A DNA stretch of 64,000 nucleotides from Gordonia neofelifaecis NRRL B-59395 (GTDB lineage: Bacteria > Actinomycetota > Actinomycetes > Mycobacteriales > Mycobacteriaceae), in the NCBI RefSeq assembly GCF_000192435.1, contig NZ_AEUD01000011.1, positions 62,001-126,000 of the forward strand, given 5' to 3'. This document shows, piece after piece, positions 7,888-17,201 of this stretch. Each line of letters starts with the position of its first letter. Positions within the stretch are counted from its first letter, which is position 1. A program made the translations under genes and the position numbers. Under the pieces are notes generated by a model. That model worked only from the letters and a program-made list of their open reading frames with translations, was not told where the DNA came from and searched no databases.

Positions 7888-9045
7888 GTGCGTATGCAGG
7901 TGTTGCGTCTGGGGGACCACGGGTCTGCGGTAGCCGAGATCAGGGCCATTCTGGCCACTCGGGGACTGCTGCCCGCCGCTCCGTCGACGCCGCCCTCCAC
8001 CACCCACACGCCATGGTCTCCACCCGAGGCAGTCTTCGACCAGGCCTGTGACCGGGCTGTCCGCGCCTTCCAGCAGGAGCGCGGACTGATCGTCGACGGC
8101 CTCGTCGGCTATGCCACGTACACGGCTCTCCGCGAGGCCTCCTACCGGCTGGGAGCGCGCATCCTGCTGTATCGCCTCTCCGCCCCGATGACCGGCGACG
8201 ATGTCGCCACCCTTCAGTCTCGTCTGCAGAATCTGGGCTACTACCACGGACTGGTCGACGGTGTCTTCGGCGAGGGCACCCACAGTGCCGTCTGCCTGTA
8301 CCAGACCGAGTACGGACTGTCGTCGGACGGCATCTGCGGCCCGTCGACACTTCGGTCGCTCGAACGGCTCGGTACTCGGGTCACCGGCGGATCGCCGCAC
8401 GCAATCCGCGAGGAGGAGCACGTCCGGAAGTCGGGTCCTCAGCTGACCGGCAAGCGGATCCTGATCGATCCGGGGTCCGAGACACCGGTCGGTGAGGAGA
8501 ACACGATTCTGTGGGATCTCGCTGCTCGGCTCGAAGGCCGGATGTCGGCCGCCGGCATGGAGACCTTCCTGTCGCACGACGCGAAGACTACGCCGACCGA
8601 CGACGAGCGCGTCCGGGTCGCGAACCTCGCAGACGTAGACCTGATGCTGTCTCTGCGCACCGGTCACTACCCGAATGAGAAGGCCAGCGGACTGGCCACC
8701 TTCTACTTCGGCAACACCCACGGCTCGTACTCGACAATCGGTCGCAACCTGGCGGGCTACATTCAGCGGGAGATCGTCGCCCGCACAGACCTTCTCGACT
8801 GCCGGACTCACGCCAGGACCTGGAACATCCTCCGGTCGACGCGGATGCCGGTGATCGTGATCGAGGCCGGCTACATCACCAACCCCCACGATGCGGCGGA
8901 TCTGGCCGACGCGACCGTGCGCGACACCATCGCCGAAGCGATCCTTGTCGCCGTCAAACGGCTCTACCTGCTCGGTGAGAACGATCGGCCGACCGGAACC
9001 TATACCTTCGCCGAATTGCTTGCGGCAGAACAGGTTACCGGCTGA
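7888..9045 (+). CDS. cwlM: CwlM: peptidoglycan-binding pseudo-amidase, regulator of peptidoglycan precursor synthesis
   Basis: This 385-residue protein has two peptidoglycan-binding repeats (AVRAFQQERGLIVDGLVG near residue 60 and VCLYQTEYGLSSDGICGP near 140) followed by an Amidase_3-like domain (about 185-370). There is no signal peptide, so it is cytoplasmic. In mycobacteria, CwlM phosphorylated by PknB activates MurA. The zinc-site motifs are degenerate: IDPG is followed by SETPVGEE instead of HGG, and SLRTGHYPN replaces the usual SxHxN. Enzymatic activity is therefore unlikely. The C-terminal PTGTYTFAELL keeps three threonines in the segment that PknB phosphorylates in the M. tuberculosis protein. 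It starts with GTG at 7888, and the 3' end overlaps the convergent gene by 46 bases. Confidence 0.92.
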   Translation: MRMQVLRLGDHGSAVAEIRAILATRGLLPAAPSTPPSTTHTPWSPPEAVFDQACDRAVRAFQQERGLIVDGLVGYATYTALREASYRLGARILLYRLSAPMTGDDVATLQSRLQNLGYYHGLVDGVFGEGTHSAVCLYQTEYGLSSDGICGPSTLRSLERLGTRVTGGSPHAIREEEHVRKSGPQLTGKRILIDPGSETPVGEENTILWDLAARLEGRMSAAGMETFLSHDAKTTPTDDERVRVANLADVDLMLSLRTGHYPNEKASGLATFYFGNTHGSYSTIGRNLAGYIQREIVARTDLLDCRTHARTWNILRSTRMPVIVIEAGYITNPHDAADLADATVRDTIAEAILVAVKRLYLLGENDRPTGTYTFAELLAAEQVTG

Positions 9046-9761
9046 CCCACCGGGTCCACCAGGACCGGGGGAGCGGGGCTCTCGACCAGCTTCCGAAGCG
9101 CCCTTTCCACCTGACTCTTCCAACCGAGGCCCTCGTCGAGCTCCAATCGAAGCCGCGGCAGATACGGGTCCTCGGCGACCACTTCGAATCCGAAGTTCGT
9201 CAAGAGGTCGGTGGGCAGAATGCATCGACGGCAGACGTCGGCCGCCAATCCGCTCCCTAGCAGGAGCGTCACCAGATCCATCGCCAGCGACTCGTCGTCG
9301 CCGCTGAAGCCGAACGCCTCCACCGCACGCACCCCTCGGCGAACCAGATCGGCGACGACCGCGTCCAACACCGAGTTCGCCTCGCTCTCGAAGCCGGGCT
9401 CCATACGGATCGTCGTCAGCAGTACCGCGTCGGCTCCGACCGGGGCCGTGGGGAAGTGCTGGGCGCGCGGCACCCGCCCGGGCGGCGAGTAAAAGGCGGC
9501 GCCGACCACCCGCTCAGTCGACGATTCGACCGCGACCTGACAGCACACGCCCCACTCCAACATGAGTCCGGACAGCCAGGCCTCCTTGTCGAATTCACTC
9601 TCCGGCCCAACGGCGTCGATTCGACCGCCCGCGTCCGCTATCACCGCGTCGATCGCCGGCGATCCGCCGGCACGGTCGACCTCCCAGAAGACACAGCGTC
9701 GGGAATGCAGCGGCAACGTCTCGAAGTTCTCGAGATCGAGCGGTACCACGGACAGACCCAT
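9000..9761 (-). CDS. GNAT-like conserved protein (Rv3916c-type)
   Basis: The 253-residue protein occupies the position of M. tuberculosis Rv3916c, between cwlM and parB. It begins VVPLDLENFETLP, and its middle (AVLLTTIRMEPGFESE, then VLDAVVADLVRRGVRAVEAFG) looks like the core of an acetyltransferase (GNAT) fold, including a tail FGFEVVAEDPYLPRLRLEL typical of such proteins. No clear acetyl-CoA loop is visible, so activity is uncertain. It is convergent with cwlM and shares 46 bases with its end. Its conserved place beside parB hints at a link to chromosome or envelope biology, which is only inference. Confidence 0.78.
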   Translation of the reverse strand: MGLSVVPLDLENFETLPLHSRRCVFWEVDRAGGSPAIDAVIADAGGRIDAVGPESEFDKEAWLSGLMLEWGVCCQVAVESSTERVVGAAFYSPPGRVPRAQHFPTAPVGADAVLLTTIRMEPGFESEANSVLDAVVADLVRRGVRAVEAFGFSGDDESLAMDLVTLLLGSGLAADVCRRCILPTDLLTNFGFEVVAEDPYLPRLRLELDEGLGWKSQVERALRKLVESPAPPVLVDPVGQPVTCSAASNSAKV

Positions 9762-9872
9762 TACCGCTGCCTCCTCCTTGTCAGCACGTCTTCACCCGCG
9801 CCGCTTCTGCGGAAATCCGACGCTGTCACAGTGACGAATCAACTATGCATCGGATTGCACTCTGCCGACGGC

Positions 9873-10976
9873 CTACTTTCCGGTGTTCTCGGCGATCACG
9901 TTGACGATGCGTTCCAGATCGTCCACCGAACCGAACTCGATCGACACCCGACCCTTCTTCTTGCCCAGGCTGACCGTCACCTTGGTGTCGAGACGATCGG
10001 ACAGACGGTTCGCGACATCCTGCAGACCCGGCATTTCAATCGGGCGGCGCTTCTTCTGCTCGGGCTTCTCCTCGAAGCCGTCACGATTGGCCAGTGTGAC
10101 GGCCTCCTCAGTCGCCCGCACGGACAGACCTTCAGCGACGATCCGCGCCGCAAGCGCCTCCTGCGCGTCGGTCCCAGCCTCGAGCGCCAACAGCGCCCTG
10201 GCGTGGCCCGCCGACAGCACCCCCGCCGCGACCCGCCGCTGAACCGGAATCGGCAGCTTCAGCAGACGGATCATATTGGTGATCACCGGCCGGGATCGTC
10301 CCAGTCGGGTCGCCAACTCCTCGTGTGTCACCTCGAACTCTTCGAGCAGCTGTTGGTACGCCGCCGCCTCTTCAAGCGGGTTCAACTGGGCGCGGTGAAT
10401 GTTCTCGAGCAGGGCATCGCGGAGCAGATCACCGTCCGGGGTCTCCCGGACGATCGCCGGAATGGTCTCGAGTCCGACGTTGGTGCCCGCACGCCACCGC
10501 CGCTCACCCATGATGAGCTGATAGTGCGCACCACCGGCACCGGGGGAGGGGAGCTCACGAACCACGATCGGTTGCATCAGGCCGAACTCACGAATCGAGT
10601 GTTCGAGCTCGAAGAGGGCCTCTTCATCGAAGACGGTGCGCGGCTGCTTCGGATTGGGCTCGATGTCGGCAGGCGAGATCTCCCGGTACACCGCACCGAT
10701 CTCTTCCGATGCCGATGCAGCATCGACCGCTGCGACCTCAGTTCGTTCTGACTCCGTCGGTTCCTGTCCGGTCGTCGGTGCAAGCAGGTCGGTGGACGGC
10801 GCGCTCTTGCCGTCGGTCGACGGTTTGGCGGGACCACCACCGATGACGACGTCGGCTGCCGCCGATCCCATTCGAGTGGTGTTGACACCGTGGTCGTCGT
10901 CGGACGGCCCCGTCGGAATCAATGCCGCCAATCCTCGGCCCAGACCACCTCGGCGTTGGGTGTCGCGCTGGCTCAT
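9873..10976 (-). CDS. parB: Chromosome-partitioning protein ParB
   Basis: This 367-residue ParB has an N-terminal ParA-contacting basic tail ([14 protein letters not shown]), a variable linker, the CTPase/ParB core with [15 protein letters not shown] and [14 protein letters not shown], and a helix-turn-helix ([23 protein letters not shown]) that reads parS. The C-terminal dimerisation segment ends at 9873. The start overlaps the parA stop by four bases, so the genes are translationally coupled. ParB loads on parS and spreads as a CTP clamp; eight parS-like sites lie just upstream between 11.88 and 16.41 kb. Confidence 0.97.
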   Translation of the reverse strand: MSQRDTQRRGGLGRGLAALIPTGPSDDDHGVNTTRMGSAAADVVIGGGPAKPSTDGKSAPSTDLLAPTTGQEPTESERTEVAAVDAASASEEIGAVYREISPADIEPNPKQPRTVFDEEALFELEHSIREFGLMQPIVVRELPSPGAGGAHYQLIMGERRWRAGTNVGLETIPAIVRETPDGDLLRDALLENIHRAQLNPLEEAAAYQQLLEEFEVTHEELATRLGRSRPVITNMIRLLKLPIPVQRRVAAGVLSAGHARALLALEAGTDAQEALAARIVAEGLSVRATEEAVTLANRDGFEEKPEQKKRRPIEMPGLQDVANRLSDRLDTKVTVSLGKKKGRVSIEFGSVDDLERIVNVIAENTGK

Positions 10977-11971
10977 TCCGTGCCCTTTCCTGCAGCTCCG
11001 CGTTCGGCGAGTTCACGAGCCGCATCGAGATAGCTCATTGATCCACGTGAACCCGGGTCGTACTCGATGATCGTCATGCCGAATCCTGGTGCCTCGGAGA
11101 CCTTCACACTCCGCGGAATGATGGTCGACAGCACCTTGTCCCCGAAGTGATTGCGCACTTCGGCGGCGACCTGATCGGCGAGCTTGGTGCGGCCGTCGTA
11201 CATCGTCAGCAAGATCGTTGAGACGTGCAGATCGCGGTTGAGGTGCGCCTGAACCAACTCGATATTGCGAAGCAGCTGTCCGACGCCTTCGAGTGCGTAG
11301 TACTCGCACTGGATGGGGATCAGCACCTCGCGAGCAGCAACCATCGCATTGACTGTCAACAGACCGAGCGACGGAGGGCAGTCGATCAGCACGTAGTCGA
11401 TCTCCAGCTCCGCCAATACCGACGGATCGAGCGCGTTGCGAAGCCGACTCTCACGGGCGACGACCGACACCAGTTCGATCTCGGCACCAGCCAAGTCGAG
11501 GGTCGACGGCACGCAGTACAGGCGGTCACTGGCCGGCGACTTCTGGATCGCATCCCGCAAGGACACGTCATCGAGAAGCATCTCGTACACCGACGCGATG
11601 CCCGGCTGGCGGTGATCGATCCCGAGAGCGGTGCTCGCGTTGCCCTGAGGATCGAGGTCGATCACCAGCACTCCGAGTCCGTGCAGCGCCAGGCCCGCGG
11701 CGAGGTTGACCGCAGATGTCGTCTTACCGACACCGCCCTTCTGATTCGCAATCGTCATGACACGCGGCTGCGGGGGGCGGGGGAGCTTGCCTGTTCCGCC
11801 GGGCGTCAGCACCTGGCTCGCGCGGGCTGCTGCTGTTGCTATCGGAGTGTCGTCGTAACTGGGGACTGGCGATGGCGGCGCAGTTTCACGTGAAACGCTG
11901 GGCTCTTGGTCGGGCACCCCTGGACTCCTTAGGTCAGTGCTTCCATTCTGCGCCCTGCGGCGAAATGACAC
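10973..11971 (-). CDS. parA: Chromosome-partitioning ATPase ParA
   Basis: The protein (332 residues from this start) has the deviant Walker A KGGVGKTT in [20 protein letters not shown], the [13 protein letters not shown] switch, and the [16 protein letters not shown] Walker B region. It works with ParB to move the origin. A GTG at 11971 or a TTG at 11974 fits the GGGGAAGG sequence at 11983-11990, directly after the rsmG stop; a longer frame to 12043 would overlap rsmG. The N-terminal extension contains VSRET, encoded by a perfect parS core on the DNA (11883-11896). Mycobacterial ParA carries the same peptide at the same place, suggesting a conserved intragenic parS. Confidence 0.95.
   Translation of the reverse strand: MSFRRRAQNGSTDLRSPGVPDQEPSVSRETAPPSPVPSYDDTPIATAAARASQVLTPGGTGKLPRPPQPRVMTIANQKGGVGKTTSAVNLAAGLALHGLGVLVIDLDPQGNASTALGIDHRQPGIASVYEMLLDDVSLRDAIQKSPASDRLYCVPSTLDLAGAEIELVSVVARESRLRNALDPSVLAELEIDYVLIDCPPSLGLLTVNAMVAAREVLIPIQCEYYALEGVGQLLRNIELVQAHLNRDLHVSTILLTMYDGRTKLADQVAAEVRNHFGDKVLSTIIPRSVKVSEAPGFGMTIIEYDPGSRGSMSYLDAARELAERGAAGKGTE
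11883..11896. promoter_or_regulatory. parS site 1 (perfect core) inside parA
   Basis: GTTTCACGTGAAAC is the canonical 14-bp palindromic core of parS. It lies in the 5' part of parA, where it encodes V-S-R-E-T. Confidence 0.92.
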
Positions 11972-11990
11972 CAATTCTTGAACCTTCCCC

Positions 11991-12692
11991 TCAGTTCTTT
12001 CGAGCGGCCCTGCGCGCCGCACGCGCATCCCGCGCCGATTCATTTCGCCGACCGACGATCAACGTTGTCGGCGTCTCAAGCATTGTCCCGCACTGTTCGA
12101 CAGTCAGGTCCCGGATACCGAACCTCATCACCTTCTCCCAATCGCGAGCGATCTCGTCGGCTGCCGACTGCCCCTTCAGTGCCACGAGACGCCCTCCACC
12201 GCGAATCAGAGGCGCAGACCAGCGGGCGAGTCGCTCAAGCGGCGCGACAGCGCGCGACGTGACCACATCCGCCGGGCGAACCTGCTTCAGCACCGCCTTC
12301 TCCTCTGCGCGGCCACGAATGACAGTGACATTGCCGAGGTGCAACCCCTCGACGACCTCGTCCAGGAAAGTCGTACGTCGAAGCAGCGGCTCGATCAGCG
12401 TGATCTCCAGATCGGGTCGGGCGACTGCGAGTGGGATCCCTGGGAGACCTGCTCCGGAGCCGATGTCGATCACCGTCTCGCTGTCGTCGATGACCTCCGA
12501 GAGCACCGCACAATTCAACAGATGCCTGGTCCAGAGTTGAGGCAACTCGCGTGGCCCGATCAGGCCTCTCAGCACCCCCTGCTGAACAAGGATGTCGGCA
12601 TACCGCTCCGCGACCGGAAGGCGATCACCAAAGACCTCTGATGCGATCTCCGGGGTCGGTTCTCCTACGGCTGCGGACTCATCTTCGCTCAT
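11991..12692 (-). CDS. rsmG: 16S rRNA (guanine-N7) methyltransferase RsmG
   Basis: The protein is 233 residues from ATG 12692 (MSEDESAAVGEP), chosen because GAAGGG lies nine bases upstream; a longer frame to 12872 would read through two parS sites. It has the SAM-binding motif VIDIGSGAGLPGIPLA, a downstream LIEPLLRRTTFLDEVV, and the RsmG-type segment DVVTSRAVAPLERLARWS. RsmG methylates G527 of 16S rRNA (E. coli numbering), and its loss causes low-level streptomycin resistance in other bacteria. It is followed immediately by parA, as is usual around bacterial origins. Confidence 0.95.
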   Translation of the reverse strand: MSEDESAAVGEPTPEIASEVFGDRLPVAERYADILVQQGVLRGLIGPRELPQLWTRHLLNCAVLSEVIDDSETVIDIGSGAGLPGIPLAVARPDLEITLIEPLLRRTTFLDEVVEGLHLGNVTVIRGRAEEKAVLKQVRPADVVTSRAVAPLERLARWSAPLIRGGGRLVALKGQSAADEIARDWEKVMRFGIRDLTVEQCGTMLETPTTLIVGRRNESARDARAARRAARKN

Positions 12693-12709
12693 GCACTTCA
12701 TCCCTTCGT

Positions 12710-12723
12710 GTTCCACGTGAAAC
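12710..12723. promoter_or_regulatory. parS-like site 2
   Basis: GTTCCACGTGAAAC has one change from the parS core. It sits nine bases upstream of the putative rsmG ribosome-binding region, so ParB bound here could affect rsmG-parA-parB expression. Confidence 0.85.
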
Positions 12724-12750
12724 CATCCGTCACCGACTTCCCGGATCAGC

Positions 12751-12764
12751 GTTCCACGTGAAAC
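12751..12764. promoter_or_regulatory. parS-like site 3
   Basis: GTTCCACGTGAAAC, identical to site 2 and 41 bases away, start to start. Confidence 0.85.
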
Positions 12765-12942
12765 CTCCGCGCCCGGCACGCGAATCGCGCGATCCGAACA
12801 GCTCCTGTGTCGCGCCGCCGACACCGCGGGGTAGGGGAGTAGCGCTGCTTCCACTGCGATGTAGAAACCCAAAGGCCCCGCAGAACCGGTTGGCCACCTT
12901 CGGTATCAGTTTAGTCGTCGACAGCGACACCTCCGCCCGAGG

Positions 12943-12964
12943 GAACTGTTTTCCCCAACAGTTC
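12943..12964. repeat. Perfect inverted repeat in the gene-free region
   Basis: GAACTGTT and AACAGTTC flank a TTCCCC loop: eight perfect base pairs. There is no gene end nearby and no T-tract on either side, so it is not an obvious terminator. It could be a protein-binding site or part of an unannotated RNA. Confidence 0.6.
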
Positions 12965-13022
12965 AGTCGCCATCCACACATGACGCTGCGGCAACGTCGC
13001 ACCGGGTCGAGCCGTTGCCACG

Positions 13023-13036
13023 GTTCCACGTGAAAC
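13023..13036. promoter_or_regulatory. parS-like site 4
   Basis: GTTCCACGTGAAAC; one mismatch to the parS core, followed by AG. Confidence 0.85.
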
Positions 13037-13516
13037 AGGCGACCGCTCAGCGGAAGACGTGTACGAGGCCCGACTCTCGCGATGGACCGGCAGCAGCACC
13101 GGACACCGACTCTTCGGCGACGAAGCGTGAACTCAGCACCGAGCTATTCGCACCCTTACTGTCAGCCCCGACGTCCGCCGACCCGGGTACCGCCGAGGAC
13201 TGTCCGCGCGAATCCCTTCAACGAAGCCGACCGCTCCCACGGAGTTCTGCAAGGCGGGGAACCGACGGAGAAGACCCTCCCGCCTTCCGGAGCACCGGAT
13301 CGACCTTGCCCCGGTTCATGCTCGGAGCACAGAATCTACAGCGACGCACGAGCTGGCCGACCATCCACCTTGCTTCGCAGAGAGTGAGCGCCCTGGCATA
13401 TCGCGCCGGCATCACGTCGCTCCGACTCACATCGCGTAGGCCGACCCGGCGCCCACGTCGAGTCCGCATATGGCGCCATCCGGCACATCCGAGAGAACGT
13501 CCGAGACTCGCGCGGT

Positions 13517-13530
13517 GTTTCATGTGAAAC
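13517..13530. promoter_or_regulatory. parS-like site 5
   Basis: GTTTCATGTGAAAC, one mismatch to the core. The flanks extend the match to the 16-bp form TGTTTCATGTGAAACA. Confidence 0.85.
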
Positions 13531-14641
13531 AACGGGTGATCATCGTGATCCCTGAAGCGGGGCTACAGTGCGCCCGACACCTTGCGCGACCACAGAGGAT
13601 GTGTCGGAAGAACAACTTACGTTCCGGACAGCACGGTGCACCGAGCCCAGCCAACACTCGCGGCCGCCGGACCCTTCAGTAGTCGCCACGCATCTCCAGC
13701 GAATCTCGATGCAAAACCCGACAGCACTTACACTGCGCAGCACTTCGATCGATAACCGGAGATCCTCGTTCGCCGACTCACAATCGACTGGCGGCGACAT
13801 CGTGATTCGAGCGACGGGCACCGTGCCGGCCGACCGCCCGACTCAGTCGAGGGAGCATCATTCATGCGTTCGATCTCTCATCGGATCAGTGACTGCCGAG
13901 AACCCCCGCTCCGGCCGAACCGAATCGCGGTGAAGCTACGGCAACCACTACAGAGGTACTCGAAGTCGAGCGGTTCCGTGCCACCGTGAAGGGCACCGTC
14001 AACAGTGGGGGAGGGGAGGGTGTCCACTTCGGCACAAGGACTCGTCGGCTCCGTGCGGCACGAATGGTCGAGTGCGATCCCGCGGACTCCGCTGTCGTGC
14101 CGGAGTGTGATCGGCTTCCGGCGTCACTCCTGCAGGGATTCGACCCCGGGCCGGGCCGCACCCAAGATCGTCGGTGCCATCCGCGCGCCGGATGTCGCCT
14201 CCGGTCCGCTGGGTCCGCGCAGGCTCGATCTCCCAGCACCTCAGGCGCGTCGAGTAGGCCGAGCATCCGCTCGAGAACTCCTCTACACGCCCGGAACCGC
14301 CCCGATGCCGGCGGACTCAATCCTCCCTACGGGGCGAGGTCCGGCGCCATCTTTCGTATAGTTCGCGCTCGCAGCCGTCGACGCGGCGTAAGGATCACCC
14401 GCGTCCGTGCCTGGCGACGCGACAGATATCGGCGAGTTTCGACACGCGGCGCATGCCCGCCCACGATCGTCCAGCGGTCACCTTCGAGCGGACCCTCGCC
14501 CAGCCAGCCGATCGAACGGTGAATCAATGAGCCCTGGGAAGCACCGCGATCTCGCACCCCACACCAACGCCGCGTGTCATCTCCATCCGCGTGGTCCCAT
14601 CCCGGCCGTCTCGACCGCTGCAGAAGCGACACTTCACGCCG

Positions 14642-14655
14642 GTTCCACGTGAAAC
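14642..14655. promoter_or_regulatory. parS-like site 6
   Basis: GTTCCACGTGAAAC, same variant as sites 2-4, near the middle of the gene-free stretch. Confidence 0.85.
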
Positions 14656-15740
14656 CGAGCCGCGTATCCCTCGGCAAGCGCAACTCAGGACGGATGTACA
14701 TACTCAGCTCCGCGTAGGAATCAGGCATCGAATACTGCCGCGCGCGACCGGGACGTCAGGCCGCACAATCGTCCGGCAACGTCAACGCATCGAGATCGCC
14801 AATCCCGCATGCACGCAGCCCAGGCCTGCGTTCTCACTGCGTGGACCGCCACGAGTCTCGGCGCCAGACACCGAGAGCCACTGAACGCGTCAACGATTCG
14901 GGGAGCACTCGGGTCTGAACACCACAGGAGCGAGCTCCAAGAAACGCCTACGAGTCACCACCCGGCTCCCACACACCGACAGCATCAACTTCGCAAGTAG
15001 GCTGTCCCGAGCTGATTGACGGAGCGCACGAACGAACGAGAGTGTGTCGCGCCGTCGCAATTGCGCCCGATGAGTTTTGCCGGAGGGTCTGCCCAAGCCT
15101 CGCCGGCCTGCCGGCTCTCAGGCATCTCGAGTAGACCCGGTCGTTCAGAGACGAGCAGCATCGGGACACTAACTGTGTCTGCGGGCTCGATCGGCCAGCA
15201 CCGCGCACATCCTTCGACGGAACTCAGGCCGATCGGGAGTGAGCGACATTGCCGAGGCGTCGTCTGCCGGCGAGACTCGCATCGGCACCGGCGGGCCTGG
15301 GCTGAGGACGAATCTCAAGATGCCGATTGGCTTAGGAAGGCCGGGACGGACCTCCGCACCATCGCGTCGGTCGAAAGCCCCGGAGACTCGACATGCCGCG
15401 GCCCTCGCACGGCGAGGCGGAGACCAGCGTGCGGGAAGCCTGGGAAGCCGAACGCTTCGAAGAATGGCGCGTGACGCGCGCTCGCCGAGTGCCTCGGCCA
15501 GCGCCGTCGCTGATCATTGAGACGCCTACACCGCCGGCGATTCTCGCTTGCTGTAAGCAGGCTCCCATACCCTGCAGATCACCGACCTCAAGGTCATCGA
15601 GCAGTCCACGAAACGAAGGGCAAGCGTGGAGGGACTCCTGTAGGGGAGCACACCCGGATCGACCAGCTCGCGAGCCCTATGGCGGAGCGCAGGGCGACCG
15701 AAATGGGTAGGCGTGTCAAGACCTGCATCGTCAGCGAGCG

Positions 15741-15770
15741 GGTCTCGATACGCCGCGCTAGTCGACCACC
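15741..15770. repeat. REP-like intergenic motif, copy 1
   Basis: The motif starts GGTCTCGATACGCC and ends GTCGACCACC. Related copies are at 15835-15870 and 61764-61808. Similar short palindromic motifs with TCTCGATACG and CTACTCGACCA ends are common in high-GC actinobacterial intergenic DNA, recalled from general knowledge. Confidence 0.5.
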
Positions 15771-15834
15771 CTGGGGTGGGGGACGGCCAGACTGGTGTGG
15801 ACCGTCGTGTCGTCGCGTCGGGCGCAACCGCACC

Positions 15835-15870
15835 GACTCGATACGCCGATTGAGTCCCACGGCTACTCGA
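15835..15870. repeat. REP-like intergenic motif, copy 2
   Basis: GACTCGATACGCC at the left end and GGCTACTCGA at the right; a diverged copy of the motif at 15741-15770. Confidence 0.45.
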
Positions 15871-16059
15871 GAAGGCCGGGCGGGCTTGAGCACAAGCTCT
15901 CAGGCACAGGAGGAACCGTTCGCTGACCACCAGTGGGGACACCACGCGCTGATCGATACTCGACGTCAGAGGAGTCTCCGATCGGCCACAGGCCAGACAG
16001 ACAGAGTGCCGCGGTGACCGCACCTATCGCCATCCGAAGGCCACGTCGTACATCGCGCC

Positions 16060-16073
16060 GATTCACGTGAAAC
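16060..16073. promoter_or_regulatory. parS-like site 7
   Basis: GATTCACGTGAAAC has one mismatch, in an outer arm position of the parS core. Confidence 0.75.
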
Positions 16074-16390
16074 AGTCGCGCCCGATCACCCTGTGGTCAG
16101 GCAGCTCTACAGTCGAGGCCGTACCACGACCGCTCCGATCGACCGATCCGCTCCGACGTCCGAACGCCACGTCGCCGGTGCGATTCGGTCTCCGCGGCAG
16201 AAGACTCGCATCGGGCGGCACAGGCCTCTTGGCCGACGACCGCATCTCGAGCAAGTGCCAGCGGCGACGACCCGAGCCACCGTGCTCCAATGTTCGGTCC
16301 AACGCGGACTCGATCGTGTCGCGTCAGAACAGCACCCGCGAGATCCGTCGAACGGCTCGACTCCGATGGAGCCCGGCCAGTGAGTCGGGT

Positions 16391-16404
16391 GTTTCACATG
16401 AAAC
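16391..16404. promoter_or_regulatory. parS-like site 8
   Basis: GTTTCACATGAAAC has one mismatch at the centre of the palindrome; the base before it is T, as in the 16-bp consensus. Confidence 0.8.
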
Positions 16405-16554
16405 GTCCGCGGCGTCTGCGCGCAACAGCCGGGCAGCGAATCCCACCGATGTAAGTACTTTTGCGATCGTTTCAAGGCACAGCCGCTCCCATGTCGGCCT
16501 GCGGGGCCGTAAAGTCACTGTGTCGAAATGATTCTCCGCCCGTCCGAACACAAA

Positions 16555-16582
16555 GAAGCCCCGACCGACAGGCCGGGGCTTC
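16555..16582 (-). terminator. Intrinsic terminator of the rpmH-jag operon
   Basis: GAAGCCCCG and CGGGGCTTC form a nine-base-pair stem around a ten-base loop, 20 bases beyond the jag stop. The minus strand continues TTTGTGTT, a T-rich tail suited to leftward termination. Confidence 0.85.
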
Positions 16583-16601
16583 CTTCACACGAGGGGAGTG
16601 G

Positions 16602-17156
16602 TCACTCCTTGATGACGACCACACGCCGATTCGGCTCGGCGCCTTCGCTCTCGCTGTAGACGCCGTCGACAGCGGCGACTGCATCGTGAACGATCTTCCG
16701 CTCGAACGGAGTCATCGGGTCGAGCGACTCGCGCTCGCCCGAATCGCGTACCCGCCCGGCGACCTCGGATCCGAGGCGAGCGAGTCGATCGCGGCGATCC
16801 GCACGCCAGCGACTGACGTCGAGCATCAGCCGGCTGCGGTCTCCGGTCGACTGCTGCACGGCGAGGCGGGTCAGCTCCTGCAGCGCGTCGAGCACCTCGC
16901 CGTTGCGACCGACGAGCTTGGTCAGATCCTTGCCGCCGTCGATGCTGACGATGGCGCGATCGCCGTCGACGTCGAGATCGATGTCGCCGTCGAAGTCGAG
17001 GATGTCGAGCAGCTGCTCGAGGTAATCGCCGGCGATCTCACCTTCTTCGACCAGCTGGTCCTCTTCGTCGATCTCCTCGAGATCGGTGTCAGGCTCGATG
17101 GCCTCCGCGGGCTCGACCTTGTCGGTGTCGTCAGTCGACACAGTCTGGTCCGTCAT
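16602..17156 (-). CDS. jag: Jag/KhpB-type RNA-binding protein (KH and R3H domains)
   Basis: The 184-residue protein starts with a very acidic segment (about 1-45, Glu/Asp rich), followed by a KH domain (DGGKDLTKLVGRNGEVLDAL, with the GxxG-like GRNG loop) and an R3H domain (LDPMTPFERKIVHDAVAAVD; the R-x3-H pair falls in ERKIVH). Family members bind RNA and influence cell elongation. It follows yidC by 45 bases in the same transcription unit. The order rpmH-rnpA-yidD-yidC-jag is the standard one. Its strong terminator lies 20 bases downstream. Confidence 0.93.
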   Translation of the reverse strand: MTDQTVSTDDTDKVEPAEAIEPDTDLEEIDEEDQLVEEGEIAGDYLEQLLDILDFDGDIDLDVDGDRAIVSIDGGKDLTKLVGRNGEVLDALQELTRLAVQQSTGDRSRLMLDVSRWRADRRDRLARLGSEVAGRVRDSGERESLDPMTPFERKIVHDAVAAVDGVYSESEGAEPNRRVVVIKE

Positions 17157-17201
17157 GTTCTACCTCACTTAATGGAAACGTCTGATGGGGTCGCGGCGCC
17201 G

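Larger units (their letters stand above)
12693..16601. other. About 3.9 kb region without convincing genes, carrying seven parS-like sites
   Basis: The stretch between rsmG and jag contains many short open frames on both strands. Their translations are Arg/Pro/Ser-rich, lack recognisable domains and have no consistent ribosome-binding sites, so none is called as a gene. The region holds seven parS-like palindromes (listed separately), one perfect inverted repeat at 12943-12964, two copies of a repeated GGTCTCGATACGCC-type motif and the jag terminator at its right end. In most relatives rsmG follows jag within a few hundred bases, so the length is unusual. It may be a ParB-loading centromere, a degenerated insertion, or both. 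Confidence 0.7.

Noticed and set aside
11039-11052. GATCCACGTGAACC near the parA 3' end as a ninth parS
   Set aside because: Three mismatches to the core, so it is too degenerate to call.
12730-16017. Many 60-170-residue frames in the gene-free region
   Set aside because: Compositions are Arg/Ser/Pro-rich without motifs, they overlap each other on both strands, and several read through parS palindromes.
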